The notes: generated from the sequence alone by a model not told the origin. Shown: positions 6,030-14,531, numbered from the stretch's first letter. The stretch is DNA of 30,279 nucleotides from Chloroflexota bacterium (GCA_023381515.1 JAMCQI010000086.1:1-30279), one strand, 5' to 3'. Translations and numbers: made by a program.

Positions 6030-7910
6030 TTACGGGCAGGTCGGGGGGGGCGCCGGCGAATAGGCCACAACGGGCAGGTAGAGCGAATATGACGAGTAAG
6101 GCCGAGACTGGAACTGGCCGAAGCTGAGATAGGGCAAGAAAGATTGGGTCAGGACGGCAGGGTTGGGGCTTGTCGTGAACCGGGTGGTAGTGGACGGCGG
6201 CTCGGACCAAGCCCCCTTGTTGTCCATATATCTCACCTGCCATTTGTAGGTCGTGTTGTAATCGAGCAGGCTGGCAGGTACGATTGTGCCGGTCAGGTCA
6301 TACGTGCGCCAACCGCTGTCCCACACCAGCCCACCATCACTCGCTCGAGTGATATGCCACAACGTTTTCCAGTGATAGTCCCCGGAATCAGGATCGCTAA
6401 ATGGCGACCCACACAGTAGGGGAGACAGTGAGATCTGGGTTGCGCCGTCGACCGGTTTCGTGTTCGTCGGTTGATCCGGCGACCGGTTGGGTGTGTAGGC
6501 AAAGTTGGCGATGGGCTGGTCATTGGCGTTCGGCGAATTATCATAGAAATAGTGCGAAATCCAGTCATAGCCCTTGTTTTGACTCGTTGGGTCCGCCCAA
6601 TACCGGGTCCCCCACTGCCCCATGCGGCCGCGAAAGATATAGATCGGAAAAGTCAGCGTCGACTTCAAGTTGGACTCGGGGATCCATCCGACGACAAAAT
6701 TGGTCCAGTTCCAACTGCTCCCCGTTTTGACCTGCCACCAGTACGTCGAGCCCCCGTCCATCGTGGTAGTTCCGTTGCTTAGAATGACCACTTCGGCGTT
6801 TGCGCTCACATGGCCATTGGCCACAGTCGAGCTCGACCCCGGCGCCGATCGCAGATCATATTGGGATGTAACGACTGCCTTGCCGTTCCAATACTGCGGC
6901 TCAAACAACCCCCCGTCGCTGCGCTGGAACGAGGCGCCCTGTACGGCGTCGACCGCGGCTGTCGTGCTCGCTTTAGCGCTTCCTGCTACATAGACCTGGT
7001 CGTCGGTATCATCCCGGACGTCATAGCCCTCGCCGGGGTACTTGCTGTAATACACCCGGTACCAACCGTACATCTTGGCGGAGATAGCGCCGGCTTCTAG
7101 AGAGGCCAGCGGCCATGTCGAGACCCACTCGTTCGGTACGACATTCGTCACATAATCGTAAAAATCGATCTCGGTAATTTGCCCGCTACCCGTGAGATAC
7201 ACGCTGATATGGTTCGGTTGCGCATGATCGGTGGTTGTAACCGCGTCGATGAGCGCTCCCCTAGGGCTGTAGAATCTGCCGCTCCGTTCGCGTTCCATCT
7301 GCACACTCTCGGCGTCTCTTTCCTCCGCCGTTCTGAACCCATAACCTTCTTCCACCAGGCGACGGACGGGCGCCTCGGACGCTTCCACGATGACCCAGCG
7401 TCCCGCTTCCGGGGCAAGCACATAGAGCCGGTAGTTGACTCCATCGTAAAAGGCCCTGGTCTCCTTCTTGAGCTCATACTCTATGCCCACGTAAAAGACC
7501 TTCACCTCACCATAGAGCGCCAGGTATTCGCCCAGGCGTGTGAGAGGTGCGGCCGCGACGAGTGCCAGCTCGTGAATTCCGATTCGCTTGGCCGACACGA
7601 TATTCCGCATAAAGTCATTTTCCGGGTGCTTCGCCCGCAACATCGTCCAGTCCCTCACGTTCTCGGGTGCTTTGGGATTGGCAGAACGAAGCTGGAGAAA
7701 ACGCGACCAGTCGTGGTTGTTCTGTGCAAGTATGTCCGCGTCGATGACGGATTTGGGCGAGTCGCCGGTGGACAGGGCGCCAGACATCGGAGCAGGAGCA
7801 AGAGGGCCTCCGTTAAAGTACGCGGAGGAGCCGGCTGGGAAAAGGAATGGAAACGATAATGCAATCAGGGTCCACACCAAGAACCTTGCCACGTTGGAGG
7901 GCTTGAGCAT
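6030..7910 (-). CDS. Secreted SpoIID/LytB-domain protein with an SH3-like insertion and C-terminal Fn3-like domain
   Basis: Exported cell-wall protein of 626 residues, probably a peptidoglycan-acting SpoIID-type lytic enzyme or its amidase-enhancer relative. A signal peptide lies at about 1-32 (hydrophobic VARFLVWTLIALSFPFLF). SpoIID core: ITEIDFYDYVTNVVPNEW (Glu at about 261, the position of the catalytic Glu in SpoIID) with AGAISAKMYGWY and DDQVYVAG. Between this and the C-terminal SpoIID motif GRMGQWGTRYWA...YDWISHYFYDN (about 428-457) is a roughly 75-residue SH3b-like segment (YDLRSAPGSSSTV...WWQVKT...GWIPESNL). An Fn3-like stretch (about 480-580) and a Pro/Tyr-rich tail follow. Start at 7910 (AAAGGAT in front) rather than 7955 because it places the signal peptide at the N-terminus. 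It is flanked by its own spacers, not in an operon. Confidence 0.85.
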   Translation of the reverse strand: MLKPSNVARFLVWTLIALSFPFLFPAGSSAYFNGGPLAPAPMSGALSTGDSPKSVIDADILAQNNHDWSRFLQLRSANPKAPENVRDWTMLRAKHPENDFMRNIVSAKRIGIHELALVAAAPLTRLGEYLALYGEVKVFYVGIEYELKKETRAFYDGVNYRLYVLAPEAGRWVIVEASEAPVRRLVEEGYGFRTAEERDAESVQMERERSGRFYSPRGALIDAVTTTDHAQPNHISVYLTGSGQITEIDFYDYVTNVVPNEWVSTWPLASLEAGAISAKMYGWYRVYYSKYPGEGYDVRDDTDDQVYVAGSAKASTTAAVDAVQGASFQRSDGGLFEPQYWNGKAVVTSQYDLRSAPGSSSTVANGHVSANAEVVILSNGTTTMDGGSTYWWQVKTGSSWNWTNFVVGWIPESNLKSTLTFPIYIFRGRMGQWGTRYWADPTSQNKGYDWISHYFYDNSPNANDQPIANFAYTPNRSPDQPTNTKPVDGATQISLSPLLCGSPFSDPDSGDYHWKTLWHITRASDGGLVWDSGWRTYDLTGTIVPASLLDYNTTYKWQVRYMDNKGAWSEPPSTTTRFTTSPNPAVLTQSFLPYLSFGQFQSRPYSSYSLYLPVVAYSPAPPPTCP

Positions 7911-7976
7911 GCCATCCTTTCGGGGAATGAGGGTGCGACGTCCAGCTCTGTCCACATGATACTACAACTCCATTGA

Positions 7977-8035
7977 AAGTTCCAAGTTTCTGGTCCGAGA
8001 CAAGTTCCAGGTTTCAGGTTCGACGCAAGTTCTCA
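7977..8035. repeat. Degenerate GTTCCAGGTTTC simple repeat
   Basis: AAGTTCCAAGTTTCTGG (7977-7993) is followed by AAGTTCCAGGTTTCAGGTTC (8002-8021) and CAAGTTCTCACC (8026-8037). This looks like an eroded tandem array of a short unit. The surrounding 7911-8236 stretch has no credible gene; 8040-8236 shows nothing else that I can name. Confidence 0.45.
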
Positions 8036-8237
8036 CCTTCTCCTTCGAGCCTTGAACCTCAGTGGACCACAAAATCGCCGGCTGCGCCGGTCCCTCCGCC
8101 TTCAACCGGGGACGGCTGTGGATTTTGGGCTTCGGCCGGTTTCGTTGATTGGATGACCAGACATCCGGCTCAAGCCTAGAATCCTGCGGTATCGCTTGCT
8201 CGGAGCGCAGCGGAGCCCCTCGAAGACACCCGCTCTC

Positions 8238-8275
8238 TTGGCTCATTGGCAGATTGGCTTATTGGCTCATTGAAC
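8238..8275. repeat. ATTGGCTCATTGG-type simple repeat
   Basis: CTTGGCTCATTGGCAGATTG is followed by GCTTATTGGCTCATTGAAC, three imperfect units of ATTGGC(T)CATTG. The same words, inverted, lie at 27829-27920 upstream of rsmE. It overlaps the stop codon of the binding-protein relic, so the relic's last codons come from the repeat. Confidence 0.45.
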
Positions 8276-8631
8276 TCATCGCCTTTTCCGCAGCGACCTG
8301 AAGGGCCGACTCGGGCGATGCCTTGCCGTTCGCGACGGCAGTCACCGCATCCGCAAGAATACCCCTCACAGCACCCCATGCCGCCACGGCCGGCTCCTTC
8401 CGCCCGTAGTTTTGCCATTCAAATCCAGTCCCAAGCAGCGGATTTTCCTTGATGAAATCGGCCAGCGCCTCCCGGGTGGACTGGCGGGCGGGAAAATATA
8501 AAGTCGCCCGGGACCATCCCTCGTTCGGCTCACTCTCCATGAGCCATTTGAGCAAGACAAACGCAGCACGCTCCTTTTCGCCAATTGGCTCCGCACAGCA
8601 AGATGAGTGCAAGCGCAAAAAGGCGTTTCAT
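8259..8631 (-). pseudogene. Internally deleted relic of a sugar ABC transporter substrate-binding protein
   Basis: Reading the minus strand, ATG 8631 starts a signal-peptide-like MKRLFALALILLC, recalling the start of the intact binding protein next door (MKRTIVILLVLALAV). In another frame, from about 8580, the sequence matches the C-terminal roughly 105 residues of that protein: AAFVLLKWLM against AAFVFIKWLM, ALADFIKENPL against ALADYIKANPL, AVANGKASPESAL against AVANGKATPEQAL. About 300 central codons are missing and the two ends are out of frame. Identity to the neighbour is roughly half over the matched part, so it is an old paralogue, not a fresh duplication. It has no ribosome site and lies directly behind the neighbour's terminator. 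Confidence 0.8.
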
Positions 8632-8641
8632 GATTCAAAAG

Positions 8642-8672
8642 AAAAAAGGCGGGCTGTTTCTTCCAGCCCGCC
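8642..8672 (-). terminator. Intrinsic terminator of the sugar ABC operon
   Basis: On the minus strand a perfect 9-bp stem (GGCGGGCTG / CAGCCCGCC, 8672-8664 with 8656-8648) with a 7-base loop is followed by six T (8647-8642). It lies 29 bases after the binding-protein stop codon. Confidence 0.9.
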
Positions 8673-8701
8673 ACCGGTCGTCCAGACCTAAAGAGTTGGT
8701 G

Positions 8702-10066
8702 CTACTTGCCTGCCAAAGCGGCGTTTGCCTTCTGGACAGCGTCCTTCAAGGCTTGCTCCGGAGTGGCTTTGCCATTTGCCACCGCGACCATAGCGTCGCC
8801 GATGAAATTGCGGGTCGGATTCCAGGCCGCGTAAAAGGTCGGTTCCACACGCCCATACTGCACCCAACCCAGCGCCTCTCCGTACAACGGATTGGCTTTG
8901 ATATAGTCGGCGAGAGCCGTTTTGGTCGAAGCGCGAGGCGGGAAGTAGGCTGATGCCTTGACCCATTCGGCGCTCGGATCGTTATCCATCAGCCACTTGA
9001 TAAAGACGAACGCAGCTTGCTGCTTGTCGGCATTGGTCTTAAAGACCGCCACGCTCGGTCCGTACACGTCCACGATCGGGTTCGGGGTATTGTGAGGCGG
9101 AACCGCAATGCCCCAGTTTTTCACCTTGTTGCCCGCATCTTTGATCGCGGAAGTGTAGTAAGGGAGACCGGCCGTCGACCCGAACGTGAACAGGACCTTG
9201 CCCAGCGAAAAGTCGGTTTGGTCTTGGTACGATTTTGCCTGGAGGATGGCATATTTCTTGGTGAACAAATCGCTCAGCATCGTCATCGCATCCAGTCCAG
9301 CCTTTTGATCGAACGTAAAGCTCTTGCCGTCCGCGCTCATGAGTTCGCCACCGCGGGTCCAGACCATATAGGAGAAGGTGGACGCCGCGCCGCTCCCCGG
9401 CATTTCGTAGCAGACGACATCCGGCGGCTTGCTCGCAGCCGCGCAGGCTTTCATGAAATCATCCCAGGTCGCCGGCGGTTTGTCAAAGCCCGCTGCTTTC
9501 AGCATATCCGCATTGTAGAACATGACTTCCATGCTGCGCATGAACGCGAGGCTGTAGACCTTGTTCCCGAATTGCGGATACTTGTCGATGAATGATGGAG
9601 AAATGTCCTTCAAATCATCCGCGGTGAACCCGATCTTCGGATCCTTCATGTAGTCGTCGAGCGGAACGACGGCATCCGAGTTGATGTAATTGGCGATGTC
9701 ATTCTGATACCCGATGGCCAGATCTGGCGGGCTGCCCGCGGCGATTGCAGCCGTCACTTTTTTGTAGAGATCGCTGTAGCCGCCCTGGAACGTCCCGGTC
9801 ACCTTGATTCCCGGGTGGGAGGCGTTGAACTTGGCAATTAACGCGTTCAGCGCCTTTTCCTGAGTCTGGCTCTGCCCGTGCCAGAACTGGAGCTCGACGG
9901 TCTTGGCCGCCGGCGCGCTCGTCGGCGCCGTCGTCGGCGCGGCAGTTGTCGCTTGAGGTGCGGCCGTCGGAGGTGCGGCGGTCGGCGCCGGCGCAGAGGC
10001 AGGTGAACACGCGGCCGCGATCACCGCTAGTGCAAGAACGAGCAGAATTACGATGGTCCTCTTCAT
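8702..10066 (-). CDS. Sugar/glycerol-phosphate-type ABC transporter substrate-binding lipoprotein
   Basis: Extracytoplasmic family-1 (MalE/UgpB-like) binding protein of 454 residues that delivers a sugar or sugar-phosphate to the two permeases encoded upstream. The lipoprotein signal MKRTIVILLVLALAVIAAAC gives acylation at C20. It is followed by an Ala/Pro/Thr-rich tether (about 21-55), common in Gram-positive and Chloroflexota binding proteins. The mature part begins VELQFWHGQSQ, with ALIAKFNASHPGIKV and GSPPDLAIG, typical of cluster D binding proteins. GGAGGAG precedes the ATG. It is last in the operon (permease, permease, binding protein) and has a clear terminator. The ligand cannot be read from the sequence. 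Confidence 0.92.
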   Translation of the reverse strand: MKRTIVILLVLALAVIAAACSPASAPAPTAAPPTAAPQATTAAPTTAPTSAPAAKTVELQFWHGQSQTQEKALNALIAKFNASHPGIKVTGTFQGGYSDLYKKVTAAIAAGSPPDLAIGYQNDIANYINSDAVVPLDDYMKDPKIGFTADDLKDISPSFIDKYPQFGNKVYSLAFMRSMEVMFYNADMLKAAGFDKPPATWDDFMKACAAASKPPDVVCYEMPGSGAASTFSYMVWTRGGELMSADGKSFTFDQKAGLDAMTMLSDLFTKKYAILQAKSYQDQTDFSLGKVLFTFGSTAGLPYYTSAIKDAGNKVKNWGIAVPPHNTPNPIVDVYGPSVAVFKTNADKQQAAFVFIKWLMDNDPSAEWVKASAYFPPRASTKTALADYIKANPLYGEALGWVQYGRVEPTFYAAWNPTRNFIGDAMVAVANGKATPEQALKDAVQKANAALAGK

Positions 10067-10099
10067 TGCAAAACTCCTCCTTTTCGTTTTTGTCTTTCT

Positions 10100-10996
10100 T
10101 TACCCTCGTATTCCGACGGTGGCGATTCCTTCGATGAACCACCGTTGCAAGACTAGGTAAACAACGATCACCGGAATCACGCTGATGGTCACGGCAGCCA
10201 AGAGCAGCTGAATCTGCGTGCCGGCATCGCCGATAAAACTATACATCGCAACCTGAATGGGACGAATCTCCGGTCGATTGGTCACGAGAATAGGCCACAT
10301 CAACGAATTCCAGCTCCCGAGAAACGTCAGCAGACCGCTCGTGACGAGCGCCGGGCGGGATAACGGCAACACAATCGTGGCGAGGAACCGCAACGGACCG
10401 CATCCGTCGATGACCGCGGCATCGTACAACTCCTGCGGGATCGCCATAAAGAACTGCCGCAGGAGGAAAATGCTGAACGCGCTCGCCGCCCAGGGAATGA
10501 TCATGGCCTGGTAGTGATCCACCCACTGCAGATTCCTAATCATGATGAAATTGGGGACGAGGGTCACTTCAAACGGCACCATCATCGTCGCGAGCAGGAT
10601 CAGAAAGAGGGTGTCCCGACCGGGGAATTCCATACGAGCGAACGCATACGCGGCGAGCGTGGAGGTCACCAGGACGCCCAGGACAGTTGCCAAGGCAATA
10701 AAGAGTGTGTTCGCGAAATACCGCGGAAAGGTACCAACCTGATTCCAAGCCGTTACGTAGTTCGAGAACAGCCAACGCGAGGGGAAAAATGTCTCCGCGG
10801 CCGATGCTTCCGCATATCCCTTGAGCGAGGTCAACACCATCCACACAAACGGAAACACGGCCCACAACGCGCCCGCGACCAGCATCAAGTGCAGAACGAG
10901 GCGTCCCAAACCGAATCTGGCCCGATCGGCCGTCGGCAAGCGTCTGGAGGCTACAGCCATTTTGCCGTCATCTCCGGTGCCTGATCCCCCACTCAA
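10100..10996 (-). CDS. ABC sugar transporter permease, MalG/UgpE-like
   Basis: Inner-membrane permease of 298 residues with about six hydrophobic segments. The ATPase-contacting EAA loop is present (YDAAVIDGCGPLRFLATIVL, about 195-214). The family end WFIEGIATVGIRG is intact. The start overlaps the stop of the upstream permease by four bases, indicating translational coupling. An internal ATG 13 codons in (MAVASRRLPT) is an alternative start. It pairs with the permease upstream and the binding protein 33 bases downstream. No ABC ATPase gene lies in the operon, so a shared MsmX/UgpC-type ATPase encoded elsewhere is inferred. Confidence 0.92.
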   Translation of the reverse strand: MSGGSGTGDDGKMAVASRRLPTADRARFGLGRLVLHLMLVAGALWAVFPFVWMVLTSLKGYAEASAAETFFPSRWLFSNYVTAWNQVGTFPRYFANTLFIALATVLGVLVTSTLAAYAFARMEFPGRDTLFLILLATMMVPFEVTLVPNFIMIRNLQWVDHYQAMIIPWAASAFSIFLLRQFFMAIPQELYDAAVIDGCGPLRFLATIVLPLSRPALVTSGLLTFLGSWNSLMWPILVTNRPEIRPIQVAMYSFIGDAGTQIQLLLAAVTISVIPVIVVYLVLQRWFIEGIATVGIRG

Positions 10997-12006
10997 ATTT
11001 GTGTCCGCCGCGCAAGAAATTTGAACTGGAAGAGCGTGAGCGCAAGAATGATGAGAGAAAGCAAGAGCGCAATGGCAGAGGCATAGCCATAGTTTGAAAA
11101 AGTGTAGAGCTGGTCGAACATGTAGACCGTCAACGTGCTCGTGCTCCCTAACGGGCCGCCCAGCGATTGCTCCGCCGCCTGGTTCATCGTAAAGATCTGG
11201 TTGAAGGATTGCAGCGAGCCGATGACGGAAATGACGACGACAAAAAAGGTCGTAGGCGCCAGCAAGGGAATGGTGACGTGGCGGAACAGTTGGAGTGGGT
11301 TGGCGCCGTCCATGCGAGCGGCTTCATACAATTCGCCGGGGATATTCGTCAACCCGGCGAGGAAGATGATGACGTCAAAGCCCATGGACTGCCAGATCGA
11401 AAAGATCGAGACAGCGATGAGCGCCACGCTCGGACCGTACGCCCAAGTTGGGATCGTCCAGTGCCGCCCATCCGCGATGACTTCGAAAATGCCGCTCGGC
11501 TCGATCAACCAGCGCAGAGGTTCGAGCCCGATCCGCTTCAGAATGAAATTGGCCAAGCCGCTCTGCGGATCGAATACCCAAGCCCACACAATGGCCGAGC
11601 CGACTGTGGAGATAACATAGGGAAGGAAGAAAATGACTCGATAAACGCCCCGGCCTCGCACGCCCTGGTAGAGGAGATAGGCAAAAAAGAGTCCCAGCGC
11701 AATCGTAAAAGGAGTGGTCATCAAGGCATACGAAAACGTCACCACGAGCGCATTCCAAAACTCGCCGCCGGAGAGCGCGCGGATATAATTGTCGAGGCCG
11801 ACGAACACGAATTTGTTGATCGCGCCCTTGTTCATGCTGATATAGATCGCGTAAAACACCGGCAAGATGTGAAACGCGCCGATGATCGCAAAGGCGGGAA
11901 GAATGTAGAGGTAAGCCACCCACTGGATGCGCCGCCGGAACGTCGCTCGAGTCCGTGCGGTGACCTGAGATCGAACTGGCTCGGCCGTGCTGATGGTCTG
12001 GGCCAA
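10993..12006 (-). CDS. ABC sugar transporter permease, MalF/UgpA-like
   Basis: Inner-membrane permease of 337 residues, first gene of the importer operon. After a cytoplasmic Arg-rich N-terminus (about 1-28) come about six hydrophobic segments, starting WVAYLYILPAFAIIGAFHIL. The EAA loop is YEAARMDGANPLQLFRHVTI, the site that docks the ATPase. The protein ends with TLFQFKFLARR, a usual family ending. A strong promoter lies 90 bases upstream (12125-12097), so the mRNA has a leader of about 85 bases without any structure I can recognise. Confidence 0.93.
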   Translation of the reverse strand: MAQTISTAEPVRSQVTARTRATFRRRIQWVAYLYILPAFAIIGAFHILPVFYAIYISMNKGAINKFVFVGLDNYIRALSGGEFWNALVVTFSYALMTTPFTIALGLFFAYLLYQGVRGRGVYRVIFFLPYVISTVGSAIVWAWVFDPQSGLANFILKRIGLEPLRWLIEPSGIFEVIADGRHWTIPTWAYGPSVALIAVSIFSIWQSMGFDVIIFLAGLTNIPGELYEAARMDGANPLQLFRHVTIPLLAPTTFFVVVISVIGSLQSFNQIFTMNQAAEQSLGGPLGSTSTLTVYMFDQLYTFSNYGYASAIALLLSLIILALTLFQFKFLARRTQI

Positions 12007-12096
12007 CCAATGCTCCCCGTGCTTGAGGTCTTGTCCTCACCCGAGGATCACGTGGGAAATGTGAGGAGGCGAAGAAAAGGTCGTGCAACCACTCTG

Positions 12097-12125
12097 ATTA
12101 TATCTGAAACAAAACCGTTTGACAA
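12097..12125 (-). promoter_or_regulatory. Promoter of the sugar ABC operon
   Basis: On the minus strand, TTGTCA (12125-12120), a 17-base spacer and consensus TATAAT (12102-12097). Its -35 overlaps by five bases the -35 of the divergent folB promoter, so one site cannot be engaged by two polymerases at once. Confidence 0.8.
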
Positions 12126-12147
12126 GCCGCGCCATTGTTGCTACAAT
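12119..12147 (+). promoter_or_regulatory. folB promoter
   Basis: Consensus TTGACA (12119-12124), a 17-base spacer and TACAAT (12142-12147). The -10 ends 11 bases before the folB ATG, so the leader would be about five bases or none. Confidence 0.8.
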
Positions 12148-12158
12148 CGAAAATTGTC

Positions 12159-12521
12159 ATGACAGACAGAATTTTGCTCCATGGCGCGCAGTTTTTTGGC
12201 CGCCACGGCGTGACGGCGGAGGAACAACGTGTCGGCGGCCGCTTTGTCGTGGACGTCGAATTGACGTATGATCTCGCGCGCGCTGGCCAGAGCGACGATC
12301 TGCAAGATACCATCAGCTATTCGGATGTTTATCGCAGCGTGCACGAGATCGTCGAAGGTCAATCTTTTCGTTTGATCGAAGCTCTTGCAAGAGCGATTGC
12401 GCAGGCGCTCCTGGCCCGTTTCCCGGCGGAGGAGGTGCGCGTGCGGGTGAAAAAACAGCCGCCGCCGATCGCCGGCGTCGTCGATTACGCGGGTGTTGAA
12501 ATCGTTCGCCAACGGACCTAG
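12159..12521 (+). CDS. folB: Dihydroneopterin aldolase FolB
   Basis: Cleaves 7,8-dihydroneopterin to 6-hydroxymethyl-dihydropterin and glycolaldehyde in folate synthesis; cytoplasmic, usually a homo-octamer. The 120-residue product matches family length and order: DRILLHGAQFFGRHGVTAEE (the Glu after the G-x-HGV motif is the pterin-anchoring type), RFVVDVELTYDL, DTISYSDVY, FRLIEALARAIA, and VRVKKQPPPIAG near the end. Start ATG 12159 follows the promoter within a dozen bases and has no Shine-Dalgarno; an in-frame upstream start (12135) lies inside the promoter and is rejected. Followed after 12 bases by cobO. No other folate gene is nearby. Confidence 0.95.
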   Translation: MTDRILLHGAQFFGRHGVTAEEQRVGGRFVVDVELTYDLARAGQSDDLQDTISYSDVYRSVHEIVEGQSFRLIEALARAIAQALLARFPAEEVRVRVKKQPPPIAGVVDYAGVEIVRQRT

Positions 12522-12533
12522 CCAAGAGGCTTC

Positions 12534-13076
12534 GTGAAAGAAAAGGGCAAACACGGCTTTATCATTGTCTATACGGGCAACGGCAAAGGCAAAACGACGG
12601 CCGCCTTGGGCATGGCTCTGCGGGCCATCGGCCGGGGCTGGCGAGTCTCGATGATCCAGTTCATGAAAGGCACCTGGCATTACGCCGAGTTGGACTCAGC
12701 CAAGCGGCTCGCGCCTGATCTCGAGATTATCCCCATGGGCAAGGGTTTTTACAAGATCCTCAACGACCATTACACCGACGAAGAGCATCGCGCGGCAGCG
12801 GTCGCCGCGCTCGAATTCGCCCGCACCAAAATGCTTTCCAACCAATACGACCTGCTTATTCTGGACGAAATCAACAATGCCGTCAGTACGGGCCTGCTCC
12901 CACTCGCCCAAGTGATGAATTTCCTCGATCAAAAGCCCCCCGACTTTAATGTCGTTTTGACCGGCCGCGGGGCGCCGCCCGAGTTGATCGATCGCGCCGA
13001 TCTCGTGACCGAAATGCGCGAAATCAAGCATCCCTATCAGAAAGGGATTTTCGCCCAGAAAGGAATCGACTTTTGA
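12534..13076 (+). CDS. cobO: Cob(I)yrinic acid a,c-diamide adenosyltransferase CobO/BtuR
   Basis: Transfers the adenosyl group of ATP to cob(I)alamin or cob(I)yrinic acid diamide, giving the coenzyme B12 form; cytoplasmic. The 180-residue product has the CobA-type P-loop TGNGKGKTTAALGMALRA (about 14-31), then IQFMKGTW, the Walker-B-like DLLILDEINNAV and the terminal HPYQKGIFAQKGIDF, all typical. It starts with GTG at 12534 with AAGAGG a few bases upstream. Closely follows folB in the same direction, probably co-transcribed. No other cobalamin gene is present, consistent with a salvage role. Confidence 0.94.
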   Translation: MKEKGKHGFIIVYTGNGKGKTTAALGMALRAIGRGWRVSMIQFMKGTWHYAELDSAKRLAPDLEIIPMGKGFYKILNDHYTDEEHRAAAVAALEFARTKMLSNQYDLLILDEINNAVSTGLLPLAQVMNFLDQKPPDFNVVLTGRGAPPELIDRADLVTEMREIKHPYQKGIFAQKGIDF

Positions 13077-13267
13077 GTTCGCGCGGGGAGAGGCACGGGG
13101 TTAATCGTGTTCCCCACGGTCGTCGGTAAGGATCTCAAGATTCCCAACCTGCCCTGCTGCGCTGCGCAAAGCGATTGCCGTTTTCGATGCTGGCAAACGG
13201 AGTAATCTCCAATGGTTGAAGACAATCGCCCGTCCTAAACCACAAATCATGCGGACAAGGGGGCGTG

Positions 13268-13639
13268 ATGAAAACCTTTACGGTGCAAGAGGCCGATGCG
13301 CTCCTGCCTCAAATTGAGGCTTTGCTCGATGACCTGAGCCAGGTGCGTGCGCAAATCGTCGCCGAAGGCGCCAAGCTCGAATCCATCTTGAAACACGCCG
13401 CCGGGGACGGGGGCAGCAAAGCAGGAAGTGAATACGTGCTTCTGCTCCAGCATTTCAATGCCGCTCTGACCGCGATCCAAGATTTCGGCTGCGAACTCAA
13501 AGACCTCGAGCAGGGACTGGTGGATTTTCCATCCTACCGCGGCAAAGAACTGGTGTACCTCTGCTGGAAGCGCGGCGAAGACCGCATCCGGTTCTGGCAT
13601 GCGCTTGACTCTGGCTTTGCCGCCAGACAACCGCTATGA
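13268..13639 (+). CDS. DUF2203-family protein of unknown function
   Basis: Small acidic cytoplasmic protein of 123 residues. MKTFTVQEADALLPQIEALL and the conserved ending LVYLCWKRGEDRIRFWHALD with GFAARQPL identify the DUF2203 family. The middle (about 15-70) is predicted helical and could form a helical hairpin. No catalytic residue is known for the family. The start is taken as ATG 13268 rather than the GTG just before it; a purine run (AAGGGGG) lies upstream. It precedes lipB. The 191-base spacer after cobO (13077-13267) holds a weak imperfect hairpin (about 13087-13119) and nothing else that I can support. Confidence 0.85.
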   Translation: MKTFTVQEADALLPQIEALLDDLSQVRAQIVAEGAKLESILKHAAGDGGSKAGSEYVLLLQHFNAALTAIQDFGCELKDLEQGLVDFPSYRGKELVYLCWKRGEDRIRFWHALDSGFAARQPL

Positions 13640-13715
13640 TTGAGGATCTCACATCTCAGGCAGCGGATTGAAAACAACCGATCTGCAAACTGAAAGACGC
13701 AATTCGCAAGATGAA

Positions 13716-14480
13716 ATGAAGAGTATTTGGATAGTCAATCTCGGGACGGTGCCATATGCCGAGGCGCTAGCGCTGCAGCACCGGATTGTCAAGGCTCGAA
13801 AACGCACGACGCTTCAAGACACCCTCTTACTTTTGGAACACCCTCCCGTCTTTACGCTCGGCCGAAATGCTCATGACTCGAACATCCTCGCCACCTCCGA
13901 TTACTTGCGGCAGCTTGGCATCGATGTTTACCGCGTCGAGCGCGGCGGGGATGTCACCTACCATGGCCCGAATCAGCTCGTCGGGTATCCGATTCTCGAT
14001 CTCCGCAACTTTCGCCAGGATGTTGGCTGGTTCGTGCGCTCGCTGGAGCAGGCTCTCATCCGCGCACTGGGCGATTTCGAGATCCCCGCGCGGCGAATCG
14101 AAAAGCTCGTCGGCGTGTGGGTGGACAATCCCGCTTTCAATTCAAGAGAGTCGCCGGTTTCGCTGAGCTTGCCAGAGGGGGTGCCCGGTCCCATGTCTCC
14201 GGACGCCAAGATTGCGCAGATCGGCGCCCGCATCGAGGACTGGATCACGTATCACGGTTTCGCTCTGAACGTGGACCCGAACCTCGCCCATTTCGACCTG
14301 ATCGTTCCTTGCGGCATCTCGGACAAGGCCGTTACTTCGATGGCCCGCGTGCTCGGGCACCCCGTCGATCCTGGGGCGGTCCGGTCGCGCGTCGCCGCAC
14401 GCTTGGTGGAAGTGTTCGACGCAGAGCCGGTCGAGGTACCCGACGAAGAGTTCTACGCCCGCCTAAAGCGAACTGAATAA
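13716..14480 (+). CDS. lipB: Octanoyl-[acyl-carrier-protein]:protein octanoyltransferase LipB
   Basis: Moves octanoyl groups from ACP to lipoyl domains, the first step of lipoate synthesis; cytoplasmic. The 254-residue product starts SIWIVNLGTVPYAEALALQ and has LLLLEHPPVFTLGR, the RGGDVTYHGPNQLVGYPI motif, the active-site Lys K165 (DAKIAQIGARI) and the catalytic Cys C199 (DLIVPCGISDKAVTSM). Between VGVWV and K165 there is an extra stretch of about 25 residues rich in Ser and Pro, absent from compact LipB proteins. The frame is open back to a TTG at 13668, but ATG 13716 fits the family N-terminus. lipA is not in the window. Confidence 0.94.
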   Translation: MKSIWIVNLGTVPYAEALALQHRIVKARKRTTLQDTLLLLEHPPVFTLGRNAHDSNILATSDYLRQLGIDVYRVERGGDVTYHGPNQLVGYPILDLRNFRQDVGWFVRSLEQALIRALGDFEIPARRIEKLVGVWVDNPAFNSRESPVSLSLPEGVPGPMSPDAKIAQIGARIEDWITYHGFALNVDPNLAHFDLIVPCGISDKAVTSMARVLGHPVDPGAVRSRVAARLVEVFDAEPVEVPDEEFYARLKRTE

Positions 14481-14531
14481 TGGCAGCTAAAAGGACAGAA
14501 GGCGGCTGGTTTGCAATCCAAAATCTGAAAT

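Noticed and set aside
11167..12162. 331-residue open frame on the plus strand
   Set aside because: Antisense to the MalF-like permease; highly charged and without family features.
13087..13119. Terminator after cobO
   Set aside because: The hairpin (GGGG and CACG with CGTG and CCCC) is imperfect and no T-run follows.
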